In this document: positions 24,963-33,873 of the stretch, piece after piece | Layout of the letters: every line of letters starts with the position of its first letter | Numbering within the stretch: position 1 is the stretch's first letter | Source of the DNA: Prevotella jejuni | Lineage (GTDB): Bacteria; Bacteroidota; Bacteroidia; Bacteroidales; Bacteroidaceae | Direction of reading: 5' to 3' | DNA length: 64,000 nucleotides | NCBI RefSeq assembly: GCF_900187995.1 | Contig: NZ_FZNZ01000002.1 | Span: 1-64,000, forward strand | Notes under the pieces: generated by a model | What the model saw: only the letters and a program-made list of their open reading frames with translations | Database searches by the model: none | What the model was told of the DNA's origin: nothing | Made by a program: the position numbers and the translations under genes

Positions 24963-25460
24963 CTATTCAGCATCATACACCTTTAACAGTTTCATGAGTT
25001 TATTGAACTCGGAGGAGTATTTTACTCCGGTCTGTCCCCAGTCATATTGATATTGAACAGTCTTTCCCGGATAATAGAAATAAATGTAGAGTCCACCCAA
25101 ATCACTGCAATAGTTGTTATCTTCTACAGCCACAATGTCCTTTGCAGTACCCTTGACGTATATATCGTCAATAAGATATTGCACTCGACGACCATTGGCG
25201 TCACTAAAACGAACAGTTCTGACAGTGTCTTTACCATCGTCAGATGCAAATACAGATCGCGTACATTTTGTTACAATACCATCCTTATATAACATCCAAT
25301 AATCCTCCGTAAGATGTCTACTAAAGCCAGGATCACGTCCAATAAGAACGGAGTCATACGTGCTGAGTGTATCCTTTTTCTTGATACTACCTCGATTACC
25401 TTCTGTACAACTGACGACTGCGAAGGCAATTATTCCACATAACCATAATAACTTATTCAT
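24963..25460 (-). CDS. Hypothetical lipoprotein
   Basis: The protein has 165 residues from MNKLLWLCGIIAFAVVSC (start 25460; the upstream ATG at 25493 would put 11 residues ahead of a clean lipoprotein signal). The lipobox cysteine is residue 18. The mature part is mixed alpha/beta with several Y and D residues (DDIYVKGTAKDIVAVEDNNY, YIYFYYPGKTVQYQYDW) and no family I recognise. It is monocistronic with its own strong promoter. Probably exposed on the periplasmic or outer membrane face; function unknown. Confidence 0.7.
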   Translation of the reverse strand: MNKLLWLCGIIAFAVVSCTEGNRGSIKKKDTLSTYDSVLIGRDPGFSRHLTEDYWMLYKDGIVTKCTRSVFASDDGKDTVRTVRFSDANGRRVQYLIDDIYVKGTAKDIVAVEDNNYCSDLGGLYIYFYYPGKTVQYQYDWGQTGVKYSSEFNKLMKLLKVYDAE

Positions 25461-25577
25461 TCTTCCAAAGATTAAAAAGTCAACCGCTATCAATCTAACC
25501 TACTAACTATATCGGAACGTAAGACACTATAAAACGGTGCAACTATCAACTATAACCTTTCCTTTATGTACTATTCA

Positions 25578-25609
25578 CAAAAGTAAGCATTAATATTCTT
25601 GTTTCCAAA
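25578..25609 (-). promoter_or_regulatory. Promoter of the hypothetical lipoprotein gene
   Basis: On the minus strand, TTTG (25606-25609), a 20-bp spacer and TACTTTTG (25578-25585) fit the Bacteroidetes primary promoter very well. The leader is about 110 nt. Confidence 0.75.
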
Positions 25610-25633
25610 CATTGGTCAACAAAAGTTCGTCTT

Positions 25634-25718
25634 ACCCATCTTTTCTATACGTGTTAGTGCTTAGCACATAGCGTGCGGAGGGTAAGCACCAATGGTGCGG
25701 AGTACTAACACGATGGGT
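25634..25718. repeat. Cruciform (multi-branched) repeat element
   Basis: ACCCATC (25634-25640) and CGTGTTAGT (25650-25658) pair with ACTAACACG (25704-25712) and GATGGGT (25712-25718). Inside lie two small hairpins, GTGCTTAGCAC (25657-25667) and GCACCAATGGTGC (25686-25698). The cloverleaf-like plan does not match a tRNA. It has the look of a REP-type repeat, but only one copy is in the window. Confidence 0.65.
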
Positions 25719-25766
25719 GATGATGCTGAGGTGGATTCAAAAAGAGCGTTTTTAAAGAGGTAAAAA

Positions 25767-25959
25767 ACAGAAGAGGGTGTGTCAAAATGCAAATTAATAA
25801 CTTGACAACTTTCAATCTATAAGTAGGATTCTTCTAAAGGCAAAGAAAAGACCATTTCTTTACTCAAAATCGAGTATAGAAATGGTCATTTTTTATTGGA
25901 TTGTTTCAAACTGTAAGATTATCAAAATGATATTTGCATTTTGACACACCCTCTTCTGT
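25767..25959. mobile_element. MITE-like element with 28-bp perfect terminal inverted repeats
   Basis: The left end (25767-25794) and right end (25932-25959) are exact inverted copies; the outer part reads ACAGAAGAGGGTGTGTCAAA. The 137-bp interior has no ORF but holds a further hairpin (GACCATTTCT with AGAAATGGTC, about 25849-25886). Size, perfect ends and lack of a transposase fit a miniature inverted-repeat element or an IS remnant moved in trans. No clear target duplication is seen. The stem could also terminate transcription of the thioredoxin-fusion gene to its right. Confidence 0.75.
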
Positions 25960-25993
25960 ATCTTATTTAAGACTTGCTTACAGTCTAATTAGC

Positions 25994-26926
25994 CTATGAT
26001 TGAAAGACAATATCAACTGTTGTCTTGCTCTTAACAGGCCTACCATTCTGCATAGCAGGGTTCCACTTAGGCATATTGTTAGTAAGACGAACAGCCTGTT
26101 CTTTGTAGTATTCAACGCAGTTGTCCAATACTCGCTTCTGTTTCTCAGCCTCCATCTTCATGAAATGCTTGCTTGTTCCCTTCACGTTCTTCACCTCTAC
26201 GACGCGAGCACCAGTGACTGTGCCATCCATCTCGACGTTGAAGACGACAGTCATCTCGGCATGCACCTTTGAACGGAGCGACTGAATGCTACGCCGCTGA
26301 CTCTGTGCAAAATAGTTATTAATAGCTTCCTGACCACCTTCAAAGGTTGGGAGCACCTCAGTCTTACTCACCTGTGGAGTCAGAGAAAGGGACTCCAACT
26401 TCGCTTTCAGCTTACTTATCTCAACCGTACCCATAACTATTTTACCCTCTGGGTCGATGAGATACATTGAAGGAATCCAATCTATCTTATACAACTTGTC
26501 GATAACTGTGTTCTTCCTAAACTTCTTCAGCTCGCTCACCTGTGTCCAGTGCATCTGATACTTACCCCAGTAAGTCTGCGCCCAGACCTCACGGTCGGTG
26601 TCAAAAGAGATACCAATAAACTGCACTCCATAATCACGGAACTGCTCGTAAAGGGCCTTCATAGCCGGAATATCACGTCGACAGTCTGGACACCAGCTTG
26701 CCCAGAAATCTAATACCACGTAGCTACCACGATACTGGCTCAACTTTATGTCCTTAGCATCGTATGTCTTCAAGTTAAACTCAGGCGCACGTGTGCCCGG
26801 CTTGAGCATATTCGTGGCATACTTAGCATCTAAATCCTTAGTCTGTTCGACGTTTGTTGTCTGCGCAAAAGCCATTGGTGCTGACATAAGAAACGCACTA
26901 ACAATGGCTAAAAGAATTCTTTTCAT
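25994..26926 (-). CDS. TlpA-like thioredoxin protein fused to a TonB C-terminal-like domain
   Basis: The protein has 310 residues: signal peptide (1-21), a TlpA/AhpC-type thioredoxin fold (about 42-180) with the active site WCPDC (C79, C82) and VVLDFWASWCPDC context, then a C-terminal segment (about 195-310). That segment reads TFEGGQEAINNYFAQ, MTVVFNVEMDGTVTGARVVE and MPKWNPAMQNGRPVKSKTTVDIVF, the strand pattern of TonB C-terminal domains. The thioredoxin part would reduce or isomerise periplasmic disulfides; the role of the second domain is unknown. There is no N-terminal TonB anchor or proline-rich spacer, so it is not a normal energy transducer. Confidence 0.8.
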   Translation of the reverse strand: MKRILLAIVSAFLMSAPMAFAQTTNVEQTKDLDAKYATNMLKPGTRAPEFNLKTYDAKDIKLSQYRGSYVVLDFWASWCPDCRRDIPAMKALYEQFRDYGVQFIGISFDTDREVWAQTYWGKYQMHWTQVSELKKFRKNTVIDKLYKIDWIPSMYLIDPEGKIVMGTVEISKLKAKLESLSLTPQVSKTEVLPTFEGGQEAINNYFAQSQRRSIQSLRSKVHAEMTVVFNVEMDGTVTGARVVEVKNVKGTSKHFMKMEAEKQKRVLDNCVEYYKEQAVRLTNNMPKWNPAMQNGRPVKSKTTVDIVFQS

Positions 26927-27018
26927 ATCTAATCTGATTCTGTTTTCTTTTTCTATCTACCAATAATAACAATGGACTTTACAGTTTTTAGTACTCCTCT
27001 CAGCTTTCAGTAGTGTTG

Positions 27019-27049
27019 CAAATATACGACCTTATTTTGAATAACGCAA
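27019..27049 (-). promoter_or_regulatory. Promoter of the thioredoxin-TonB fusion gene
   Basis: On the minus strand, TTG (27047-27049), a 20-bp spacer and TATATTTG (27019-27026). The leader is about 87 nt. Confidence 0.7.
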
Positions 27050-27054
27050 GTACA

Positions 27055-28734
27055 TTATTGTATTTTTTCTATGGTTAATGTCTGGTCACAATAGTCTACT
27101 ACAGCCGGACGGTGGGTGATGAATATCACTGTCTTATCATGATTAGAGAGGATATTACCCAAGAGTTCACGCTCAGTATGCGGGTCTAAGGCTGATGTTG
27201 CCTCATCGAATATCATGATACTACGGTCGCGTAACAACGAGCGGGCTATGGCTATGCGTTGTGCCTGACCTTCGCTGAGTCCTCCTCCCTGCTCCGAACA
27301 GAGGGTGTCGAGGCCCAAGGGGAGGTGAAAGACAAAGTCAGCACAACTCTTCTTTAGTACTTCAATCATCTCTTCCTCTGTTGCATCGACCTTACCGAGG
27401 AGTAGATTCTCACGGATAGTACCGCTAAGAAGCGTGTTACCCTGTGGGACATAGACGAAATTAGTACGCATTAATGGTGTCAACTCCTTGCTCTCTTTGT
27501 CATTGTAAATCTCCACTGAGCCTGTATTAGGCTTCAACAAAGCAAGAAGCATACGTACAAGAGTCGTCTTACCAGCCCCCGTCTCGCCAAGAATAGCCGT
27601 ACAAGACCCTGGATAGAAGTCGAAGTCAAGATTCTTTAATATCTCCCGCTCGCCATCATCATACCGATAACTGACCTCACGAAGACGGATGCCACAAGGG
27701 CCAACAACCTCTATCGGGTCTCCTTGTTGCTCTAATGGGTTCTCTTCAAGTTCCATGAGTCGCTCTGAGGCGGTGAACACTGAGACGAAAGCAGGAACCA
27801 GCTTCGTGAGCTGACGAGCAGGACTTTGGATTTTATTTACTAATTGTAAGAAGGCCGTCATACCGCCAAATGTCAACGAATGAGCCGACATTCGGAGGGC
27901 TGCCCACGTAAAAGCAACAAGGTAACCAAAGGCAAAACCAAAGTTCAAGACGAGGTTTGAGAAGACAGAAAACTTTGTTCTTCGCACTACCTTACGACGC
28001 AACTCGTGTTGAGTTCCCTCTAACTTACCAACGATAATATCGTCACTTTCAAGTGTCTTGATGAGCATTCGATGTTGAATAGTTTCTTGTAAGACACTCT
28101 GAACTTTGGAGTCTGAGTCGCGAACCTCGCGTGTCAACCGTCGCATCTGGCGTACATAGACCTTACTGATAAGGACAAACAGCGGTATCATAACAACGAT
28201 GATGATGGCAAGACGCCAATCCATTGACATCAGATAGAAGAAGGCTCCGAGGAACATCGCCAATGTTGAGATTGAATTAGGGATAGTCTCTGTGAGGAAG
28301 CTCACCACGTTAGCAACGTCAATCTCCAGTCGGTTGAGCACGTCACCACTGTGATGACGCTCCTTTCCGTGCCACTCAGAGCGTAGAATACGGTCGAGCA
28401 TGCGTTGTTGCATACGGTTCTGTGCCTTGATACCTAATAGGTTTCTCACCCATACAGAGGCTATATTCAATGCGAAATCACATAGTATTAAAGCCCCCAT
28501 AATGCTCACTGCCACATAGATGCTGCCTTCTCTGGCATGAGAAGCCACGTCAATGGCATGCTGAACAGCCCATACAGTAGCCAAGGAGACGCCTACGCTG
28601 AGAATACCTATCACTGCATTCAATACAGCCTGCTTACGATTACCACGCCAGGCATTCCACAACCAGCGGAATATCTGCTTACTTGTGTAATGCGTTTCAG
28701 GGATTTGAAAGAGTTTCTTTATCTTGTTTAGCAT
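27055..28734 (-). CDS. ABC exporter, fused permease and ATPase
   Basis: The protein has 559 residues. The N-terminal half (about 30-310) holds about six membrane segments of the type I exporter fold. The C-terminal ATPase (about 335-559) has Walker A GETGAGKTT, signature LSEGQAQRIAIARSLL, Walker B IMIFDEATSALD and the switch histidine in FITHRP. It would work as a homodimer or with another half-transporter in the inner membrane. The substrate cannot be read; neighbours (nadK, a thioredoxin fusion) do not help. There is no peptidase or other accessory domain. Confidence 0.9.
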   Translation of the reverse strand: MLNKIKKLFQIPETHYTSKQIFRWLWNAWRGNRKQAVLNAVIGILSVGVSLATVWAVQHAIDVASHAREGSIYVAVSIMGALILCDFALNIASVWVRNLLGIKAQNRMQQRMLDRILRSEWHGKERHHSGDVLNRLEIDVANVVSFLTETIPNSISTLAMFLGAFFYLMSMDWRLAIIIVVMIPLFVLISKVYVRQMRRLTREVRDSDSKVQSVLQETIQHRMLIKTLESDDIIVGKLEGTQHELRRKVVRRTKFSVFSNLVLNFGFAFGYLVAFTWAALRMSAHSLTFGGMTAFLQLVNKIQSPARQLTKLVPAFVSVFTASERLMELEENPLEQQGDPIEVVGPCGIRLREVSYRYDDGEREILKNLDFDFYPGSCTAILGETGAGKTTLVRMLLALLKPNTGSVEIYNDKESKELTPLMRTNFVYVPQGNTLLSGTIRENLLLGKVDATEEEMIEVLKKSCADFVFHLPLGLDTLCSEQGGGLSEGQAQRIAIARSLLRDRSIMIFDEATSALDPHTERELLGNILSNHDKTVIFITHRPAVVDYCDQTLTIEKIQ

Positions 28735-28777
28735 TATTGTTTCTTATCTTTATTTTTTTTGATAGCCTTGAATAAAT

Positions 28778-28813
28778 AGCTTTACTAGCCACTCTAGGAT
28801 TGCTAGTAAAGCT
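28778..28813 (-). terminator. Probable terminator between nadK and the ABC exporter gene
   Basis: AGCTTTACTAGC (28778-28789) pairs perfectly with GCTAGTAAAGCT (28802-28813). On the minus strand the stem is followed by ATTTATTC, a weak T-tract, about 70 bp past the nadK stop. Confidence 0.6.
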
Positions 28814-28882
28814 AGGACAGCTATGAAAACCAGCCTAACTAAAAAGCCTATCACCGCCTTTTCTCACTAACAACCAGCCTTC

Positions 28883-29773
28883 CTAAAGCTGACGAGTATC
28901 TGCTCCCCACATCAACTTCTCGCGTAGTGTTGAGAAGAAACGCTGCCCATAGACCTTCACGATACGCACCTTATGGGGCGCTTTCCTTATCTTCAGCGTC
29001 ACACCCTCGCTAAGTTTCTCTGACCGACCGTCCACAGCTGCAAGGAAATTATGGCTTCGGCTCTTTACTTCTAACTTTATCTCAGCCTCATCACTGATAA
29101 CTATCGGACGAATATTCAGACTATGTGGGGCTACAGGAGTCATACTTAAAATACCCGATTGAGGTACGATAATCGGACCACCAACCGACAATGAGTAAGC
29201 AGTTGAGCCTGTCGGTGTACTGATAACGAGTCCGTCAGCCAAATAAGTTACCAAAAATTCGCCATTTACACTTGCCTTTATCGATATCATCGCAGCATTA
29301 TCACGTTTCAAAATCGCAATATCGTTCAAGGCAAAAGGACAATTCTCAAGAGCCTTCCCGTCTGCTTCAAGTTGGATAACAGCACGCTCCTCAATCTCAA
29401 ACTGCCCTTCGAAGACATTATCCAGTACATCTTTAATTTCCTCTGGGGCAACATTTGCGAGGAAACCCAGCCGTCCCATGTTCACGCCAATGATAGGTAT
29501 TTGCTTGGGGCCAACCTTACTTGCAGCCTTTAGAAACGTACCATCGCCACCCAAGGAGATAACATAATCGACATCGAAGTTCACCCCCTCGAATACTCCC
29601 GCTATAGAAATCGATTTCTTAAGCTCCTTTTGTAGGCTATTATAAAAGTTCTGTTCAATATATACATCAACCTCATGCGCCCCCAGATAACCTAAGATTT
29701 CAGTTATCTGATGCGAGTCAAAAGCCTTGGAAGCATTGCCGAAGACAGCAAAACTAAGTTTCCTTTCTGCCAT
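28883..29773 (-). CDS. nadK: NAD kinase
   Basis: This 296-residue cytoplasmic enzyme phosphorylates NAD to NADP using ATP. The diagnostic GGDGTFLKA motif is at 75-83, followed by GVNMGRLGFLAN, the substrate-binding TPTGSTAYSLSVGGPI, and the C-terminal LSEGVTLKIRKAP segment. Length is normal for the family. It is divergent from the DJ-1-like gene; a TACTTTTG box on the minus strand at 29860-29867 may be its -7 element. Confidence 0.97.
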   Translation of the reverse strand: MAERKLSFAVFGNASKAFDSHQITEILGYLGAHEVDVYIEQNFYNSLQKELKKSISIAGVFEGVNFDVDYVISLGGDGTFLKAASKVGPKQIPIIGVNMGRLGFLANVAPEEIKDVLDNVFEGQFEIEERAVIQLEADGKALENCPFALNDIAILKRDNAAMISIKASVNGEFLVTYLADGLVISTPTGSTAYSLSVGGPIIVPQSGILSMTPVAPHSLNIRPIVISDEAEIKLEVKSRSHNFLAAVDGRSEKLSEGVTLKIRKAPHKVRIVKVYGQRFFSTLREKLMWGADTRQL

Positions 29774-29834
29774 AAAACGGTATCTTTTTTAATTCTTTTA
29801 GTCTTACAAGCCACACAATACCATGATTATTTAG

Positions 29835-29842
29835 TATATTTG
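29835..29842 (+). promoter_or_regulatory. -7 box for the DJ-1-like/ispD genes
   Basis: TATATTTG lies 65 bp ahead of the ATG at 29908. No clear -33 is seen. It faces the putative nadK -7 box (29860-29867, minus strand), so the two divergent promoters are interlocked. Confidence 0.45.
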
Positions 29843-29907
29843 CAGACACTATTCATTTGCAAAAGTAAAGATTTTAATTGGATTTATTACTTAAAAACAA
29901 AATAATT

Positions 29908-30477
29908 ATGGCTAAGGTATATGAGTTTCTGGCTAATGGTTTCGAAGAAGTAGAGGCTTTAGCGCCTGTTGACATCCTACGTCGTGGAGGCATAGAGGTT
30001 AAGATGGTTAGCGTGACAGGCAGTAATCTCGTTGAATCTTCACATGGTGTAGTGGTTAAAGCCGACCTCCTTTTTGAGAACATAACCGACTTCTCGGATG
30101 CAGACTTGCTGATGTTGCCTGGCGGTATGCCTGGTTCAAAGAACTTGAACGAGCACGAAGGCGTACGCAATGCCCTCAAAGAGCAGTTTGAGAAGGGTAA
30201 GCGCGTTGCTGCTATTTGTGCTGCTCCATTGGTGTTGGCGTCTGTTGGCTTGTTAAAAGGTAAGAAGGCAACCATTTATCCAGGTATGGAAAGCTACTTA
30301 GGTGAGGACGCTGAGTACACAGGAGCACTTGTTCAGGAGGACGGAAACGTAACAACTGGCGCAGGTCCTGCCGCTTCTTTCCCTTACGGATATAAACTTC
30401 TAAGCTATTTCCTACCTGCTGAGAAGGTGGAAGAGATAAAGAAGGGTATGATTTACGACCGTCTTCTTAATTCATAA
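29908..30477 (+). CDS. DJ-1/PfpI-family protein
   Basis: The protein has 189 residues from MAKVYEFLANG (ATG 29908; an upstream start at 29878 adds ten non-conserved residues). It is the flavodoxin-like DJ-1 fold with GFEEVEALAPVDILRRGG near the N-terminus, MLPGGMPGSKNL, and the nucleophile elbow VAAICAAP with C104. Family members act as deglycases or chaperones or are stress proteins; which applies is unknown. It is followed after 23 bp by ispD on the same strand. Confidence 0.92.
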   Translation: MAKVYEFLANGFEEVEALAPVDILRRGGIEVKMVSVTGSNLVESSHGVVVKADLLFENITDFSDADLLMLPGGMPGSKNLNEHEGVRNALKEQFEKGKRVAAICAAPLVLASVGLLKGKKATIYPGMESYLGEDAEYTGALVQEDGNVTTGAGPAASFPYGYKLLSYFLPAEKVEEIKKGMIYDRLLNS

Positions 30478-30500
30478 ACCATATTTTATAGCGTAGAACA

Positions 30501-31187
30501 GTGGCTCATATTACGTCAAAATATGCCATCATCGTCGCTGGCGGAAAGGGTTTGCGAATGGGGGCAGACATCCCTAAACAGTTTCTTCCTGTGGGTGGAA
30601 AGCCTGTCCTCATGCACACCATTAGCCGCTTCCATGCCTACGACAAGGACCTAAAGGTTATCCTCGTCCTACCGAAAACACAACAAGCTTACTGGCAGGA
30701 GTTGTGCGAACAGTATCATTTCGACGAGGACTATCAGTTGGCCGATGGTGGTGCAAGTCGCTTTCAGTCGTGTAAGAACGGCATATCAATGATTCCTACC
30801 GATGCTGTTGGCCTTGTTGCCATCCATGATGGAGTGCGTCCTTTCGTCTCCTGTGATACCATCTCACGCTGCTTCGATACTGCAGAAACAGCCAAAGCGG
30901 TTATCCCAGTGCTGCCCGTTACGGACACCTTGCGTTTTATCGGTGACTCTCAAAGCGGAAGAAATGTACAGCGTAGCGATTATAAGACGGTACAAACGCC
31001 ACAGGTCTTTGATATCCAACTTATCAAAAAAGCATACGAACAAGAAGAAAGTGCCGATTTTACCGATGATGCGAGCGTTGTCGAACGACTCGGACAAGTG
31101 GTGACAATGGTGGAAGGCAATCGTGAGAACATTAAAATAACTACTCCGTTCGACTTGAAAGTGGCTGAGGTTCTTTTAGAGCTGTAG
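30501..31187 (+). CDS. ispD: 2-C-methyl-D-erythritol 4-phosphate cytidylyltransferase
   Basis: The 228-residue product has the cytidylyltransferase N-terminus [19 protein letters not shown], the family motif AIHDGVRPF, and [11 protein letters not shown] near the end. It makes CDP-methylerythritol in the MEP route to isoprenoids. The start appears to be GTG (30501); no ATG lies nearby in frame and the family N-terminus begins directly there. It is likely co-transcribed with the DJ-1-like gene. Confidence 0.95.
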   Translation: MAHITSKYAIIVAGGKGLRMGADIPKQFLPVGGKPVLMHTISRFHAYDKDLKVILVLPKTQQAYWQELCEQYHFDEDYQLADGGASRFQSCKNGISMIPTDAVGLVAIHDGVRPFVSCDTISRCFDTAETAKAVIPVLPVTDTLRFIGDSQSGRNVQRSDYKTVQTPQVFDIQLIKKAYEQEESADFTDDASVVERLGQVVTMVEGNRENIKITTPFDLKVAEVLLEL

Positions 31188-31635
31188 GCGTTATACTATG
31201 TTCATAACCTCGGATAGAAATTGAAGAGTGGCTACTAACGGACGAAAAAGACAAGTGGGTGGAGGCGTAAGAAGGATGTTTTATACTAATAGACAGTATT
31301 ATAAAAGGACAAGGGATATGGGAGTAAGAAGTGTGAAAGGTCCTATCATCGAATTATCTTCATGAAAAAAAGAAATTATTATCATGAAAAAAAATATTTC
31401 TTGTCGTGAAAAAAAATATTTCTTGTCATGAAAATAATTCGCAGCAAGCAAAGGACTATATAAAAACCAGGACTGAACAACGGTTTTATTCACTCATCTC
31501 GCTACCCAAAGAGAAGACTTTATCCCCCCGCAGAGAGGCCGATTAATAAGTTTACCCATTGTTGGTTGCTATAGAAAAAACAAACATCAAGAATCCTAAA
31601 CACGGATTCTAATACCCCAATTCAGAGTAAAACGA
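31188..31635. other. Intergenic region between ispD and recG
   Basis: The region is 448 bp long. Apart from the TTCATGAA array at 31351-31440 I see no ORF, no clear TAnnTTTG promoter for recG and no strong terminator hairpin. The array itself may act as the transcription end of the ispD unit. Confidence 0.5.
31351..31440. repeat. TTCATGAA-family 22-bp array, copy 2 (four units)
   Basis: It opens GAATTATCTTCATGAA and closes TTGTCATGAAAATAATTC, with four cores (TTCATGAA, ATCATGAA, GTCGTGAA, GTCATGAA) at exact 22-bp steps and AAATATTT links. The length, 90 bp, equals that of the copy at 14851. Confidence 0.85.
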
Positions 31636-33732
31636 ATGGATATACTATCGCAAGACATAATGTATTTACCCGGTGTAGGACCGCACCGAAAGGAGATTCT
31701 GGGCAAAGAACTTGGTATTCATACCTATAGAGATTTGTTAGAATACTTCCCATACAAATATGTTGACCGTACAAAACTTTATCTTATATCAGAGCTTTCA
31801 CAGGATATGCCATTCGTACAAATCAAAGGGAAGATCCTTAGTTACGAAGAGGTTGAGATGGGGAAACGCAAGAAACGAATCGTTGCACACGTCACCGATG
31901 GCCATGGAGTAGTTGATATTGTGTGGTTTAACGGTACAAAATATATCTATCAAAACTATCAAATAAACAAAGAGTACATCATCTTTGGGAAGCCTAACTA
32001 CTTCAATGGTAGGTTCCAATTCACGCACCCTGACATCGATGATGCGGGTCAGCTGCAACTCAACGACATGGGTTTACAGCCTTTCTACATCACAACAGAG
32101 AGGATGAAGAAGGCCGGTATCACCTCACGTGCAGTAGAGAGAATGACGAAGATGCTTATCAGTAAGCTCACAGAACCATTAGAAGAGACACTCCCACCCT
32201 TCATCACTTCGCATCTACATCTTATCTCTCGGGATGCTGCCATGCGCAAGATTCATTACCCAAAGTCGGTTGATGACACCCAGCGTGCCCGTGTTCGCTT
32301 GAAGTTCGAAGAGCTTTTCTACGTACAACTAAATATCCTACGCTATGCCAGCGACCATCGACGCAAGTACCGAGGCTATATCTTCAATCGCATTGGAGCA
32401 CAGTTTAATTGGTTCTACACCCATAACCTGCCCTTTGAACTTACTGGTGCACAGAAGAGAGTGATGCGTGAGATACGCGCAGATATGGCAAGTGGGCGAC
32501 AGATGAACCGTCTGTTGCAAGGTGATGTAGGCTCTGGAAAGACGCTCGTTGCCCTGATGTCTATGCTGATAGCCATTGACAACGGTTATCAGGCATGTAT
32601 GATGGCCCCTACGGAGATACTGGCAGAGCAACACCTACAGACTATCAAGGAGTTTCTTAAAGGTATGAACCTCCGCATAGAACTGCTGACAGGTATCGTG
32701 AAGGGTAAGAAGCGGAAAGAAGTATTGGATGGTCTCTTGGACGGATCAATAAATATTATCGTAGGAACACACGCTATCATTGAGGATAAAGTGCAATTCC
32801 ACCACCTTGGAATGGCTGTCGTTGACGAACAGCACCGCTTTGGAGTGGAGCAACGAGCTAAGCTATGGAGCAAGAGCGAGAACCCTCCTCACGTGTTGGT
32901 CATGACTGCCACGCCTATACCCCGTACCCTTGCAATGACCATCTATGGCGACCTTGACGTCTCTATCATCGACGAGTTGCCACCAGGACGTAAACCTATA
33001 CAAACGATCCACAAGTATGATGACCAGATGGCAAGCCTTTATAGCGGTATAAGACAGCAGATACAGTTAGGCCGACAAGTCTATATTGTCTATCCACTCA
33101 TCAAAGAAAGCGAGCGAATGGACCTCAAGAACCTTGAAGATGGGTTTGAGTTTATGCGCAACGTCTTCCCTGAGTTCGAGCTAAGTAAGATTCATGGAAA
33201 GATGAAAGACAAGGAGAAAGAGGTGGAGATGCAGAAGTTTGTCAGTGGACAAACGCAGATTCTCGTTGCTACAACAGTGATAGAAGTAGGTGTAAACGTG
33301 CCCAATGCAAGTGTTATGGTTATCCTTGATGCTCAGCGTTTCGGCCTGTCTCAGCTCCATCAGTTGCGTGGCCGCGTTGGTCGTGGGGCCGACCAAAGCT
33401 ATTGCATACTTGTCACAAACCACAAGCTCACAAAGGAGACACGAAAACGCATTGATATTATGTGTGATACAAATGATGGTTTTGAGATAGCAGAGGCCGA
33501 CCTCAAGCTACGTGGACCAGGTGATTTGGAGGGTACACAACAAAGTGGTATCGCCTTCGACCTCAAGATTGCCGACATAGCTCGTGATGGTCAGATTGTA
33601 CAAATGGCAAGAGAAGAAGCACAGAAGATTATTGATGACGACCCAACCTGCCAAAAGATAGAGTATAACCTACTATGGGAGAGGCTCAAAGCGTTAAGAA
33701 AGTCTAATATTAACTGGGCCGCTATTTCATAA
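31636..33732 (+). CDS. recG: ATP-dependent DNA helicase RecG
   Basis: This 698-residue protein remodels stalled replication forks and branched DNA. An N-terminal wedge/OB domain covers about 55-160 (VQIKGKILSYEEVEMGKRKKRI). The helicase has Walker A GDVGSGKT at about 295-302, DEQH box DEQHRFGVEQR at about 397, TATPIPRT, and the C-terminal helicase half ending in QLRGRVGRG and the RecG signature DLKLRGPGDLEGTQQSG. Length is normal. Confidence 0.97.
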   Translation: MDILSQDIMYLPGVGPHRKEILGKELGIHTYRDLLEYFPYKYVDRTKLYLISELSQDMPFVQIKGKILSYEEVEMGKRKKRIVAHVTDGHGVVDIVWFNGTKYIYQNYQINKEYIIFGKPNYFNGRFQFTHPDIDDAGQLQLNDMGLQPFYITTERMKKAGITSRAVERMTKMLISKLTEPLEETLPPFITSHLHLISRDAAMRKIHYPKSVDDTQRARVRLKFEELFYVQLNILRYASDHRRKYRGYIFNRIGAQFNWFYTHNLPFELTGAQKRVMREIRADMASGRQMNRLLQGDVGSGKTLVALMSMLIAIDNGYQACMMAPTEILAEQHLQTIKEFLKGMNLRIELLTGIVKGKKRKEVLDGLLDGSINIIVGTHAIIEDKVQFHHLGMAVVDEQHRFGVEQRAKLWSKSENPPHVLVMTATPIPRTLAMTIYGDLDVSIIDELPPGRKPIQTIHKYDDQMASLYSGIRQQIQLGRQVYIVYPLIKESERMDLKNLEDGFEFMRNVFPEFELSKIHGKMKDKEKEVEMQKFVSGQTQILVATTVIEVGVNVPNASVMVILDAQRFGLSQLHQLRGRVGRGADQSYCILVTNHKLTKETRKRIDIMCDTNDGFEIAEADLKLRGPGDLEGTQQSGIAFDLKIADIARDGQIVQMAREEAQKIIDDDPTCQKIEYNLLWERLKALRKSNINWAAIS

Positions 33733-33777
33733 AAAATAACACCCCCGAATAGGCCTCAAATGCCCTGTTTTAGCGAC

Positions 33778-33791
33778 TTGACATAAATCAT
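33778..33791. promoter_or_regulatory. CRP/FNR-like box upstream of the M23 peptidase gene
   Basis: TTGACATAAATCAT matches the TTGAYATRRRTCA pattern. Its centre is 93 bp upstream of the -7 box at 33874-33881, rather far for direct activation. Confidence 0.4.
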
Positions 33792-33873
33792 GTACAGGCA
33801 AAAATACGTAGTATTCCTTTGTTAAACAGGCTAAAAAAATGGGCAAACTGCAATTTATTCTATATTTTTTCGT

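Noticed and set aside
25634..25718. tRNA or tmRNA because of the cloverleaf-like pairing
   Set aside because: No T-loop TTCRA, no CCA or acceptor-stem geometry, and the arms do not fit tRNA lengths.
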